A DNA stretch of 64,000 nucleotides from Paenibacillus lycopersici (lineage in GTDB: Bacteria; Bacillota; Bacilli; Paenibacillales; Paenibacillaceae): positions 1,222,001 to 1,286,000 of the forward strand of contig NZ_CP048209.1 of the NCBI RefSeq assembly GCF_010119935.1. Direction: 5' to 3'. Below are positions 8,781 through 16,860 of the stretch, piece by piece; position 1 is the stretch's first letter; each line of letters begins with the position of its first letter. The notes under the pieces were generated by a model that saw nothing but the letters and a program-made list of their open reading frames with translations, searched no databases and had not been told where the DNA came from. A program made the translations under genes and the position numbers.

Positions 8781-8806
8781 CCGCAAGGCGGAAAGGAGCC
8801 ATAATC

Positions 8807-9757
8807 ATGGAAAATCATGCGGATATCCGCGAGAAAATCATCATCGATACCGACATCGGCGACGACATTGACGATGCGCTCGCGATCGCGTTTGCCCTGA
8901 ACAGTCCCGAAGTCGAAGTCGTCGGCCTGACGACCGTCTTCGGCGACACCGGGGCCAGAGCGAGAATCGCGGCAAGCCTGCTTCGCACCGCGGGACGGAC
9001 GGGGATCCCCGTCTACGCCGGCTGCATGCAGCCGATCAACGGGCCGGTCCATCCGTGCGGGGCGCCTTGCCAATATATCGCCGATGCCATGGATCGCATC
9101 GAGATCCCCGGGAAGCATGCGGTCGATTACTTGATCGAGACCGTCATGGGCGCCGAGGAGCCGGTGACGGTGCTGGCGATCGGGCCGCTGACGAACTTGG
9201 CGGCGGCGCTGCTTAAGGAGCCGCGGCTGCGGCAGAAGCTGAACCGTATCGTCATCATGGGCGGGGCGTATTATTTTCATTTCATCGAGTGGAATATCCA
9301 TTGCGATCCGGAAGCGGCGAACATCGTGTTCCGATCCGGCATTCCGATGACGGCCGTCGGGCTGGACGTTACGAAGCGGTGCTTGATGAACGCGGAGCAG
9401 CTGGCGCGGCTGGAGCGGGCGGAAACGCCGCTCGCGCGGCTGCTGTGGCGGCTGATCCGGCAATGGCAGCGGGACACGGGCAGAACGTATCCCATCCTGC
9501 ATGACGCGCTGGCGGCGTACGGCGTGTTCGGGGAAACGCATCTGCGGTTCGAGCGGGAAGCCGTCGCGGTCGAAATGGCCGGAAAGCACACCCGGGGCAT
9601 GACGTTCAATTTAACGGACCGCGACCGGGAGGAGCAATTGGTGCAGGCGGCCGTCCGGGCAGCCGAAGGTTCCGCGGTCATGGCGGCCGCGGACGTCGAC
9701 AGCGAAGCGTTCATCGCGCTGTTCCTGGACCGTCTGCTGAAAGGAGCCGAGGCTTGA
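8807..9757 (+). CDS. Inosine/uridine-preferring nucleoside hydrolase family protein
   Basis: The 316-residue protein carries the family signature IIIDTDIGDDIDDALAIAF, with D14, D16, D19 and D20 as likely calcium and substrate ligands. It also has VTVLAIGPLTNLAAAL and the metal-binding D in the later NIHCDPEAAN segment. Nucleoside hydrolases cleave the N-glycosidic bond of ribonucleosides. The clear Shine-Dalgarno ggaaaggagc supports the start. Its place inside a sugar importer operon, between permeases and glycosidases, suggests either that the importer brings in a nucleoside-like compound or that this enzyme hydrolyses another glycoside. The latter possibility is inference only. Confidence 0.85.
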   Translation: MENHADIREKIIIDTDIGDDIDDALAIAFALNSPEVEVVGLTTVFGDTGARARIAASLLRTAGRTGIPVYAGCMQPINGPVHPCGAPCQYIADAMDRIEIPGKHAVDYLIETVMGAEEPVTVLAIGPLTNLAAALLKEPRLRQKLNRIVIMGGAYYFHFIEWNIHCDPEAANIVFRSGIPMTAVGLDVTKRCLMNAEQLARLERAETPLARLLWRLIRQWQRDTGRTYPILHDALAAYGVFGETHLRFEREAVAVEMAGKHTRGMTFNLTDRDREEQLVQAAVRAAEGSAVMAAADVDSEAFIALFLDRLLKGAEA

Positions 9758-9761
9758 TAGT

Positions 9762-10889
9762 ATGATGCGAAACGCGACATTCATAATCGGGGGCATCTTG
9801 TTCCTCGCAGTGGCGGTGTTGATGGGGGCGATCGCGATGGGATCGAAGGAAACGGAGCGCGTCGATGCATGGAGCGACATCGATCCGTACGAAGTCGGGT
9901 TCAATACGCAGGATCCGTATTTTACGGACCGGGACCGGCTGAACGCGTTGTACGATCAGGCGGCGAGCGCCGGCGCGAAATGGGTCCGGGTGACGCTGTT
10001 CTGGGATCTGATGGAACCGGTGAAAGGTCAGCTCGACTGGGAGCGGGCCGATATGATATTCGATACGGTGAAGGCGAAGGGGTTGAAAATGAACCTCGTC
10101 ATCCGCTCCGCGCCTTCGTGGGCGGCGGACGGCGCGGATACGTCGGTGCACAACTATGCCCCGTCCGACGATCAGTCGTACGGGAACATCTGCTACATGA
10201 TTGCCAAACGGTATTTGAACCGGGGCGTGCCGATCGTCTTCGAGCTTGGCAACGAGCAGAACATGAAGTTCTTCAACATGCCGGAAGTCGACCCGGTGAA
10301 ATACACCCGCAACATGCTCATTCCGGGCTCGAAGGGCATCCGCCAAGCGGCCGATCAGCTCGGCGTGCCGTCGCCGCTCATTCTTGTCGGCGGCTTCGCG
10401 CCCGTCGAGCCGTACTACGTGCCGGACAGCGTAAGCCCGCTTGATTTCATGCAGGCGATCTACGACAACGGGGGCCAAGGGTATTTCGACTCGATCGCGT
10501 ACCATCCGTACACGTACGTGTCCGAACCGTCCGGCAGCCACTGGACGTTCGCCGAGCTGCAGCGCATCGTCGATCTGATGGACGGCAAAGGCGATACCGG
10601 CCGGCGCATATGGGCGACCGAGGTCGGCTGGGCGACCGGGGCCGGGGGAGGCGAAGTGAGCGAAGACGATCAGGCGGCGTTCACCGCGCAGGAATTCGAT
10701 CTGTGGTACAGCCTGCCTTACGCGGGACCGATGCTGTGGTACGAACTGGTCGACAATGCCTCCCACGACGACAACGAGAGGGAGAACACGTTCGGCCTGA
10801 TGTACAGCGGCGAGCCTATGACGAAGAAGCCGGCGTTCGATGTCTTCGCGGCCAAGGCCGCCGAGCTCGCGGTGAAGGAGAAGGGCTAG
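9762..10889 (+). CDS. Membrane-anchored clan-A-like glycoside hydrolase
   Basis: The 375-residue protein has an N-terminal hydrophobic anchor (about residues 6-28, FIIGGILFLAVAVLMGAIAM) followed by a TIM-barrel glycosidase domain. The pattern FELGNEQN contains the likely acid/base E165 and WATEVGWATG the likely nucleophile E287. The fold and motifs resemble the GH39/PslG group of clan GH-A, but the family assignment is from memory. It is a close paralogue of the catalytic domain of the next large gene (shared GFNTQDPYF, FWDLMEP, MQAIYDNGG, PYAGPM.WYEL). It lies 4 bp after the nucleoside hydrolase gene and is probably co-transcribed with the importer. A second in-frame ATG is one codon downstream. 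Confidence 0.8.
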   Translation: MMRNATFIIGGILFLAVAVLMGAIAMGSKETERVDAWSDIDPYEVGFNTQDPYFTDRDRLNALYDQAASAGAKWVRVTLFWDLMEPVKGQLDWERADMIFDTVKAKGLKMNLVIRSAPSWAADGADTSVHNYAPSDDQSYGNICYMIAKRYLNRGVPIVFELGNEQNMKFFNMPEVDPVKYTRNMLIPGSKGIRQAADQLGVPSPLILVGGFAPVEPYYVPDSVSPLDFMQAIYDNGGQGYFDSIAYHPYTYVSEPSGSHWTFAELQRIVDLMDGKGDTGRRIWATEVGWATGAGGGEVSEDDQAAFTAQEFDLWYSLPYAGPMLWYELVDNASHDDNERENTFGLMYSGEPMTKKPAFDVFAAKAAELAVKEKG

Positions 10890-10921
10890 CATGAAACGAA
10901 TTGATTAGGAAGGGGGGTGAA

Positions 10922-11011
10922 TTGACAGGCATTCGAGCGGATTTGTTACGGAAGAGCAAGGAACGCATTATACGAGCGCATCAAGGCATGATCCCATTCG
11001 AGGAGGTATAG
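10922..11011 (+). CDS. Possible 29-residue upstream open reading frame
   Basis: A TTG codon preceded by a G-rich ribosome site (ggggggtgaa) opens a frame of 29 residues beginning LTGIRADLLRKSKER. It ends with TAG one base before the ATG of the secreted glycosidase gene, and the Shine-Dalgarno of that gene (gaggaggt) lies inside it. The arrangement would allow translational coupling. No homology is recognised, and a chance frame is quite possible. Confidence 0.25.
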   Translation: MTGIRADLLRKSKERIIRAHQGMIPFEEV

Positions 11012-11012
11012 T

Positions 11013-13310
11013 ATGAAAGCGTCACGCAGAATCATCCGATTATGTGCAGCGGCTTTTCTATTCCTTACCCTATGCAGCGCACCGTTTGCCATGCTTGCAA
11101 GGACGGCTTCGGCGGATGCCGTCATTTCCAATCCGGGCTTCGAGACCGGCACGCTCACCCCATGGACGAATTCGAACAGCGCTTCCGTGGTGGCGAACAA
11201 CGTTCACTCCGGAAGCAAAGCGCTCAATCTCGGCGTCTCGTATACCGGCGTCGAGCAAGCGCTGACCGGGCTTACGCCGGGCGCAACCTATACCGTCTCG
11301 GCATGGGTGAAGAACGCGTCGGCGGGCGATCTCGTCTATCTGGGCGTCAAAAATTTCGGTTCGCCCGATATCGTCGCGACATCGACGTCGGCGGCTTACA
11401 CCCAGCTGACCATTACGTTCACGATGGGCAGCGCCAACACGTCGGCCTCGATTTACGTGTGGAAGAACGCGGGAACGGCCGCGACGTACGCCGACGACTT
11501 TACGATATCCGCGCCGCTGCTGCAGAATCCAAGCTTCGAGACCGGCATCCTGTCGCCGTGGACGAACTCGGGCAGCGCCGCCGTCGTCTCGGGCAACGCG
11601 CATGCGGGCAGCAAAGCGGTGAATATTGGCAACGCTTACACTGGAATTGAGCAGGCGCTCGCGGGATTGGCTCCGAACACGACGTATACGCTGACGGGCT
11701 GGGTGAAGAACGCGGCGGCCGGGGACGTCGTCTACATCGGCGTGAAGAATTACGGCGGCTCGGAGGTCAACACGACGACGACATCCGCCGCGTATACGAA
11801 GCTGAGCGTGACGTTTACGACCGGCAGCGCCAATACGACGGCGACGGCATTCGTCTGGAAGAACGCAGGGACGGCCGCGACGTACGCGGACGACTTTACG
11901 CTTGCCGCGGTACCGCTGCAGAATCCGGACTTCGAGACCGGCGTCCTGTCGCCGTGGACGAATTCGGGCAGCGCGGCGATCACGACGACGAATGCGCATT
12001 CGGGAACCAAAGCGGTGAATATCGGCACGTCCAATACCGGGGTCGAGCAGTTTCTGACGGGGCTGGCGCCGAGCACGACGTATACGCTGTCGGGCTGGGT
12101 GAAGAACGCGGCGGCCGGGGACGTCGTCTACATCGGCGTGAAGAATTACGGCGGCTCGGAAGTCAACACGACGACAACCTCCGCCTCGTACACGAAGCTG
12201 AGCGTGACGTTCACGACGGGCAGCGCGAATACGACGGCGAATATATTCGTCTGGAAGAGCGCGGGCACCGGCGCGACCTATGCGGATGATTTTACGCTCG
12301 CGACCGTAACGTCTCAGACGTACAGCGGCCAGAATATCGGCTTCAATACGCAGGACCCGTATTTCGCGACGAGCGCAAGCCTGAACCAGATGTACGACAA
12401 AATCGTCAGTACGGGGACGAAATGGGTCAGAGGCACGTTGTTCTGGGATCTGATGGAGCCCACCCAGGGGACGATCAACTGGACGCAGGCCGATCTGATT
12501 TTTAACGCCATCCAGGCCAAGGGCTTGAAGTATAACATCGTCATTCGCTCCGCCCCGGCGTGGGCCGCGGGCGTATCGAGCACGCCGGACCATAACTACG
12601 CGCCGACGAACGGCACGGCGTACGGCAACATCTGCTACCAGATCGCCAAACGGTATCTGAACCGGGGCGTCACGATCGCGTTCGAAATCGGTAACGAGGA
12701 GAACATGCAGTTCTTCAACATGCCGAGCGTCGATCCGGCCAAGTATACGAACAATATGCTGAAGCCGGGCGCGAACGGCATCCGCCAAGCGGCATCCGAG
12801 CTTGGCGTCGCGGCGCCGACGATCATGGTCGGCGGCTTCTCGCCGGTGGAGCCGGCTTACGTGCCGAACAGCGTGGCGCCGCTCGACTTCATGCAGGCGA
12901 TCTATGACAATGGCGGCAAGGGCTACTTCGATACGATCGCTTACCATCCGTACACGTACGTGTCGCCCTCGGCGACGAGCCACTGGACGTTCACGGAGCT
13001 GCAGTCGATCGTCGATCTGATGGCGGCCCAAGGCGATACGAACAAGAAGGTATGGGCGACGGAAGTCGGCTGGGCGACCGGCACGGGCGAAGGGGAAGTG
13101 AGCGAGGCCGACCAGGCGACCTTCACGGCGGGAGCGTTCGACACGTGGTTCGGGCTTCCGTATGCCGGTCCGATGATGTGGTACGAGTTGATCGACAACG
13201 CCTCTTACGATAACGCCAACCGGGAGAACACGTTCGGCCTGCTGCACAGCGATGCGACATGGACGGCGAAGCCGGCCTACGCCGCTTTCCTCGCCAAGAT
13301 CGGGCCTTGA
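11013..13310 (+). CDS. Secreted multimodular glycoside hydrolase with three tandem binding modules
   Basis: The 765-residue protein starts with a Sec signal peptide, cleaved after ARTASA near residue 35. Three beta-sandwich modules of exactly 132 residues each follow (beginning NPGFETG, NPSFETG and NPDFETG). They resemble CBM4/9-type carbohydrate-binding domains. The catalytic domain (about 440-765) carries the acid/base E562 in FEIGNEEN and the nucleophile E684 in WATEVGWATG, and is strongly similar to the preceding gene product. It probably acts on an extracellular polysaccharide bound by the modules, releasing oligosaccharides for the adjacent importer. A strong ribosome site (gaggaggt) precedes the ATG. 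No LPXTG or S-layer anchor is seen. Confidence 0.85.
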   Translation: MKASRRIIRLCAAAFLFLTLCSAPFAMLARTASADAVISNPGFETGTLTPWTNSNSASVVANNVHSGSKALNLGVSYTGVEQALTGLTPGATYTVSAWVKNASAGDLVYLGVKNFGSPDIVATSTSAAYTQLTITFTMGSANTSASIYVWKNAGTAATYADDFTISAPLLQNPSFETGILSPWTNSGSAAVVSGNAHAGSKAVNIGNAYTGIEQALAGLAPNTTYTLTGWVKNAAAGDVVYIGVKNYGGSEVNTTTTSAAYTKLSVTFTTGSANTTATAFVWKNAGTAATYADDFTLAAVPLQNPDFETGVLSPWTNSGSAAITTTNAHSGTKAVNIGTSNTGVEQFLTGLAPSTTYTLSGWVKNAAAGDVVYIGVKNYGGSEVNTTTTSASYTKLSVTFTTGSANTTANIFVWKSAGTGATYADDFTLATVTSQTYSGQNIGFNTQDPYFATSASLNQMYDKIVSTGTKWVRGTLFWDLMEPTQGTINWTQADLIFNAIQAKGLKYNIVIRSAPAWAAGVSSTPDHNYAPTNGTAYGNICYQIAKRYLNRGVTIAFEIGNEENMQFFNMPSVDPAKYTNNMLKPGANGIRQAASELGVAAPTIMVGGFSPVEPAYVPNSVAPLDFMQAIYDNGGKGYFDTIAYHPYTYVSPSATSHWTFTELQSIVDLMAAQGDTNKKVWATEVGWATGTGEGEVSEADQATFTAGAFDTWFGLPYAGPMMWYELIDNASYDNANRENTFGLLHSDATWTAKPAYAAFLAKIGP
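11130..12317 (+). repeat. Three 396-bp coding repeats for the binding modules
   Basis: The repeats begin at 11130, 11526 and 11922, an exact 396-bp period. Modules 2 and 3 are almost identical at the DNA level over about 80 bp (11698-11780 against 12094-12176), including silent positions. Module 1 is more diverged. This suggests a recent duplication or gene conversion between modules 2 and 3. Confidence 0.9.
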
Positions 13311-13342
13311 TCAAGATCATGCCTTAATAATGGAATGTCTCG

Positions 13343-13370
13343 GGACCGGCATATAATTTGCCGGTCCTTA
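13343..13370 (+). terminator. Terminator after the secreted glycosidase
   Basis: Perfect 9-bp arms ggaccggca (13343-13351) and tgccggtcc (13359-13367) flank an AT-rich 7-base loop, followed by tta. It lies 33 bp after the stop codon. Confidence 0.65.
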
Positions 13371-13438
13371 ATAGGGCTATGAAGAGGACGGCTTGCATGA
13401 ACGGGATGAACCAATCCGAACGTTGAGGAGGAACGGAC

Positions 13439-14785
13439 ATGACGGTGAAAATCGCTTTTATCGGGGCCGGCAGTTTAGTTTTTACGAAAAATTTGGTGCG
13501 CGACCTGCTCACGTTTCCCGCTTTCCGGGATTGCACGATCTCGCTGATGGACATCGACCCCGGCCGGCTGGCGTTTGCCAAGTCCGCGGTGGAGAACATC
13601 CTGAACGCGGGCGAATACCGCGCGGCGAAGCTCGAGGCGACGACGAACCGCGAAGAAGCGCTGCGAGGCGCCAATGGCGTCGTGTGCACCATTATGGTCG
13701 GCGATCTGGACGTCTATCGGCATGACGTGGAAATTCCGAAGAAATACGGCGTGGATATCAATATCGGGGATACGCGCGGTCCGGCCGGCATATTCCGCTT
13801 CCTGAGAACGCTTCCGGGGATGCTGGACATTGCCCGCGACGTGGAGCGCATTTGTCCGGATGCCATCTTCCTGAACTATTCGAATCCGATGGCCATGCTG
13901 TGCAGGGCGATTCAGAGCGAAACGAGCGTCCGGGCGACCGGCCTCTGCCACAGCGTGCAGGGTACGGCAGCGATGCTTGCCGGCTGGATCGGCGCGCCGG
14001 CGGAGGAAATCACGTATACGTGCGCGGGCATCAACCATCAGGCGTTCTACCTGGACTTCAATTGGAACGGGAAGGACGCCTATCCGCTCATTCGGGATGC
14101 CGTCAAGCAGAACCCGGCCGTCTACGGCGAAGAAATCGTGCGGAACGAAATGTTCCTGCATCTGGACTATTACGTCACGGAGTCGAGCGGCCACAACTCC
14201 GAATACAACGCGTGGTTCCGCAAGCGTCCGGACCTGATCGAGCGCTACTGCACGCACGGCACGGGCTGGAACCCGGGCGAGTACGGCGTCGTCGTCAAAT
14301 ACGGCGAGCGGATGAAGAACAACTGGGAGCAGCAGATGGAAGAATGGCGCGACAAGCCGATCGACCTTGCGCGCGGCGAAGAGTACGCCTCGTATATCTT
14401 CAACGCGGTGTTCGGCGACGGGACGCTGTTCAAGTTCAACGGCAATGTCCGCAACTTCGGCCTGATCGACAACCTGCCGGAAGGCGCGTGCGTCGAAGTG
14501 CCGGTGCTCGCATCGCGAAACGGCTTGGCGCCGATCCACGTCGGCAAGCTGCCCGACCATCTGGCGATTCTCGTCAATACGAGCTCGCGATGCGAGGAGC
14601 TGGCCGTCGAAGGCGCGCTGACGGGCGACAAGCGGAAGATTTTCCAGGCGGTCGCGTTCGATCCGCTCACGTCGGCCGTGCTCAGCCTGCAGGAAATTCA
14701 GGACATGGTCGACGAATTATTCGAAGCGAACCGCGGCTGGCTGCCGGCGTTCGAAGGCGATGCGACGGTGAACGCGCAGCGTTAA
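13439..14785 (+). CDS. GH4 family glycosidase (alpha-galactosidase/alpha-galacturonidase-like)
   Basis: The 448-residue cytoplasmic protein has the GH4 NAD-binding start [20 protein letters not shown]. It also has [15 protein letters not shown] and the sugar-site segment [10 protein letters not shown], and the likely Mn2+ ligands are C170 in GLCHSVQGT and H200 in [10 protein letters not shown]4 enzymes cleave glycosides by an NAD-dependent oxidation-elimination mechanism. The Cys-His pattern and the NYSNPM motif fit the MelA/LplD (alpha-galactosidase or alpha-galacturonidase) branch rather than the phospho-glycosidases. It follows the two clan-A glycosidases and could process the imported oligosaccharide. 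The start is supported by gaggaggaac. Hairpins bound it on both sides, so it may be its own transcript. Confidence 0.85.
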   Translation: MTVKIAFIGAGSLVFTKNLVRDLLTFPAFRDCTISLMDIDPGRLAFAKSAVENILNAGEYRAAKLEATTNREEALRGANGVVCTIMVGDLDVYRHDVEIPKKYGVDINIGDTRGPAGIFRFLRTLPGMLDIARDVERICPDAIFLNYSNPMAMLCRAIQSETSVRATGLCHSVQGTAAMLAGWIGAPAEEITYTCAGINHQAFYLDFNWNGKDAYPLIRDAVKQNPAVYGEEIVRNEMFLHLDYYVTESSGHNSEYNAWFRKRPDLIERYCTHGTGWNPGEYGVVVKYGERMKNNWEQQMEEWRDKPIDLARGEEYASYIFNAVFGDGTLFKFNGNVRNFGLIDNLPEGACVEVPVLASRNGLAPIHVGKLPDHLAILVNTSSRCEELAVEGALTGDKRKIFQAVAFDPLTSAVLSLQEIQDMVDELFEANRGWLPAFEGDATVNAQR

Positions 14786-14810
14786 CGGCAAGCTGCAGGG
14801 CTATTCTTTG

Positions 14811-14842
14811 AAGGCCATCCTTTGACGGATGGCCTTTATTTT
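14811..14842 (+). terminator. Rho-independent terminator after the GH4 gene
   Basis: The arms aaggccatcc (14811-14820) and ggatggcctt (14827-14836) are perfectly complementary with a 6-base loop, followed by tattttg. Confidence 0.85.
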
Positions 14843-14863
14843 GATTACGCCGTCGCCAAGGGG

Positions 14864-14894
14864 TTGACTTTCCTGCCGGGGGAAGGTTTATGGT
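14864..14894 (+). promoter_or_regulatory. MerR-type promoter with 19-bp spacer and operator dyad
   Basis: TTGACT (14864-14869) and TATGGT (14889-14894) are separated by 19 bp, the over-long spacer typical of promoters activated by MerR-family regulators. The spacer carries an imperfect dyad, gactttcc (14866-14873) against ggaaggtt (14881-14888). It lies about 50 bp upstream of the merR-like gene, which suggests autoregulation. Confidence 0.65.
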
Positions 14895-14942
14895 ACATAC
14901 AAGGAGTTCCGGCCGGAATAACTTGCGAAAGGGTGTCAACGG

Positions 14943-15836
14943 TTGAAAATCGGCGAATTTGCGGAATTGAACCAGGTTACGGCCAAAATGCTTCGGCACT
15001 ACGATGAAATCGGCCTGCTCAAGCCTGCGGGAATCGATTCCGGGACAGGCTATCGATCCTATGCGACAGAGCAATCCCATCGATTGAATTGGATCCTGAT
15101 TCTTAAAAATCTCGATTTCGCGCTCAGTGAAATCAAGGCGCTGCTGAGCGGTCCGATTGAGCGGCAGAGCATCGTACGCCAATTGTATCGCAAACGAATC
15201 GAGATTGCCTCGGCGCTGAACGAGCAGATCCAGAAGAAATTGGCTATCGATCGGCTAATCGCCATCATCGAGAAGGAGGGATTCGAAATGAACATGAACA
15301 TCGATTTGCAGCATATCGGCCCGGCCGGCGTGCAAGAAATCAAGAAGAACATTCCGAATATGGAGATGTTTCTGGAAACGGCGGCCAGTATAGCGTCGCT
15401 CCGTTCGGACGGCGAGAGCCACGCGGTATTTCGATTCGATATCAGCCACTTCAAGCAGGTGAACGACGACTATGGCTTCGAAGCGGGGGACAGCGTCATT
15501 CTCGCCTGCTATCGCATGATCGAATCCAACGTCAAGACCTATCTGCATAAGGCCACGGTCGGCCGCGCGGCCGGCGATGAATTTATCGTGTTTGCCCTGG
15601 CGGACCGCGATGCGGCCATGCAGACGGCTAGAAGCATCATCGACGATATGAAGCGGTTCGATTTCGCCGCGATCGGCTGCCCGAAGCAAATGGGCTGCTA
15701 TATCGGCGGAATGGCAGGAACGTTCACGACCGGGAAGACGATTCGAAGGATCATCGAGGACTCGATCGATGTATTGGAACGCGCAAGGCGTAACGGGCCT
15801 AATTCCTATCTGATTGAACTCTGCGGCGATCGATAA
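14943..15836 (+). CDS. MerR-family regulator fused to a GGDEF-like domain
   Basis: The 297-residue protein has an N-terminal MerR winged helix (MKIGEFAELNQVTAKMLRHY, IGLLKPAGIDSGTGYRSY), a helical linker (about 70-115) and a C-terminal GGDEF-type domain (about 135-295). In that domain FDISHFKQVNDDYGFEAGDS matches the first conserved block and GRAAGDEFIVF the catalytic loop, here AGDEF instead of GGDEF. No RxxD inhibitory site is seen before it. TTG is taken as the start because it is preceded by gaaaggg. The fusion could tie a transcription switch to cyclic-di-GMP or GTP. Whether the domain makes, binds or has lost the nucleotide cannot be told. It stands alone between terminators, with its own MerR-type promoter. 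Confidence 0.85.
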   Translation: MKIGEFAELNQVTAKMLRHYDEIGLLKPAGIDSGTGYRSYATEQSHRLNWILILKNLDFALSEIKALLSGPIERQSIVRQLYRKRIEIASALNEQIQKKLAIDRLIAIIEKEGFEMNMNIDLQHIGPAGVQEIKKNIPNMEMFLETAASIASLRSDGESHAVFRFDISHFKQVNDDYGFEAGDSVILACYRMIESNVKTYLHKATVGRAAGDEFIVFALADRDAAMQTARSIIDDMKRFDFAAIGCPKQMGCYIGGMAGTFTTGKTIRRIIEDSIDVLERARRNGPNSYLIELCGDR

Positions 15837-15872
15837 AGGACTGTGTGACGGATACGGCTTGCTGCTCTCAAG

Positions 15873-15930
15873 AGCGGCGGCGGCCGAGGACTATTTTTAT
15901 GGTCCAGGGCTGCCGCCGCTTTACTTTTTG
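15873..15930 (+). terminator. Large hairpin terminator after the MerR-GGDEF gene
   Basis: The arms agcggcggcggcc (from 15873) and ggctgccgccgct (15908-15920) pair at 12 of 13 positions, followed by ttactttttg. A possible -10 element (tacaat) for the next gene follows immediately. Confidence 0.7.
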
Positions 15931-15992
15931 ATACAATGAAAGCATGGCCCGTCCGTCACCGCCTATACCGCGGACGAGCGAAAGGAGCAGCC

Positions 15993-16400
15993 ATGGTAGA
16001 GAAAGAGAACACGCCGTCCGCCTCGTCGGTCGACGACTATATTGCGATGTTCCCGCCCGAGGTGCAGGCGGAGCTGCAGAAGCTGAGGCAGGTCATTCGT
16101 GAAGCCGCGCCGGGCGCGCAGGAGAAGATCGCCTATCAGATGCCCGCGTTCGCGCTGCGCGGCAGCCTCGTCTATTATGCCGCCTATAAGAACCATATCG
16201 GCTTCTATCCGACCGCGAGCGGCATTGCCGGTTTCAAGGAAGAGCTGTCGATATACAAAGGCTCGAAAGGGGCCGTCCAATTCCCGCTCGGCCAGCCGCT
16301 CCCCTATGCGCTCATTCGCCGCATCGTGGAATTTCGCGTCGCGGAGAATATCGCGAAGGCCGACCGGAAGGCGAGCCGTAACCGAGCGAAGAAGAGCTAG
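15993..16400 (+). CDS. DUF1801 family protein (YdhG-like)
   Basis: The ATG at 15993 is preceded by gcgaaaggagcagcc, giving a 135-residue cytoplasmic protein. The conserved family pattern is visible: VDDYIAMFPPEVQAELQKLR, EKIAYQMPAFAL, KNHIGFYPTASG, KGAVQFPLGQPLPYALIRRI and a basic C-terminus (KADRKASRNRAKKS). Members of DUF1801 include a Bacillus protein proposed as an iron chaperone, but the function in general is not settled. It is transcribed in the same direction as the following yojF-bshB2 pair, separated by 148 bp. Confidence 0.8.
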   Translation: MVEKENTPSASSVDDYIAMFPPEVQAELQKLRQVIREAAPGAQEKIAYQMPAFALRGSLVYYAAYKNHIGFYPTASGIAGFKEELSIYKGSKGAVQFPLGQPLPYALIRRIVEFRVAENIAKADRKASRNRAKKS

Positions 16401-16548
16401 CGCGGCAATCGCTCACGGAAGGGCGCCCGGACCAGCGGCCAGCGACGCCGGAGGACCGGCGATTTTGCCGGATTTCACTGCTTGTTCCGTTCTTTACGTG
16501 CTACAATAAGCTGGAAGTCAAAATCCATATAGAAAAGAGATTTGCGCC

Positions 16549-16860
16549 ATGATCCCTATTCAACGCACGGAAACGGAAGCCGAGCTCCGGAAATTCGTCG
16601 GGGCCGAGGCTTATATGCACAGCGAGGCGACATCGTTCGTGTTCGTCCGCAATTTCAAGGTACGGGTAACGCACGCTTTTATCGCAGGGGAAGGCTCGTA
16701 CCGCGCCGCGCTCCGATTCGACGGCCACGGCTGGCTGCGCATGGAGGCGCTTACGCATTACGAGGTTGACGGGCAAGGCCGCCTGCTGCTGGCGGGCTAT
16801 GACGACAGAGGGCGCATGAGTGTCGCGCTGCATCTTGGAAGGGAGCCGTTTCCGGAATGA
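16549..16860 (+). CDS. yojF: YojF-family (DUF1806) protein (copy 2)
   Basis: This is a complete 103-residue member of the small family that precedes bshB2 in Bacillus. Its C-terminal half (ALTHYEVDGQ, VALHLGREPF) matches the truncated gene at the window start. The start is an ATG 10 bp after aaagaga. The stop codon overlaps the ATG of the bshB2 gene (ATGA at 16857-16860), so the two are translationally coupled. The conserved pairing implies a role linked to bacillithiol synthesis, but no activity is known to me. Confidence 0.8.
   Translation: MIPIQRTETEAELRKFVGAEAYMHSEATSFVFVRNFKVRVTHAFIAGEGSYRAALRFDGHGWLRMEALTHYEVDGQGRLLLAGYDDRGRMSVALHLGREPFPE

Noticed and set aside
11070-13247. Long opposite-strand frame of 725 codons over the secreted glycosidase
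   Set aside because: Arg-rich shadow without motifs. The plus-strand gene has a signal peptide, modules and catalytic residues.
16456-16507. Complete promoter for the second yojF-bshB2 pair
   Set aside because: A tacaat -10 is present at 16502-16507, but no -35 stands at a 16-18 bp distance, so only the gene pair is reported.
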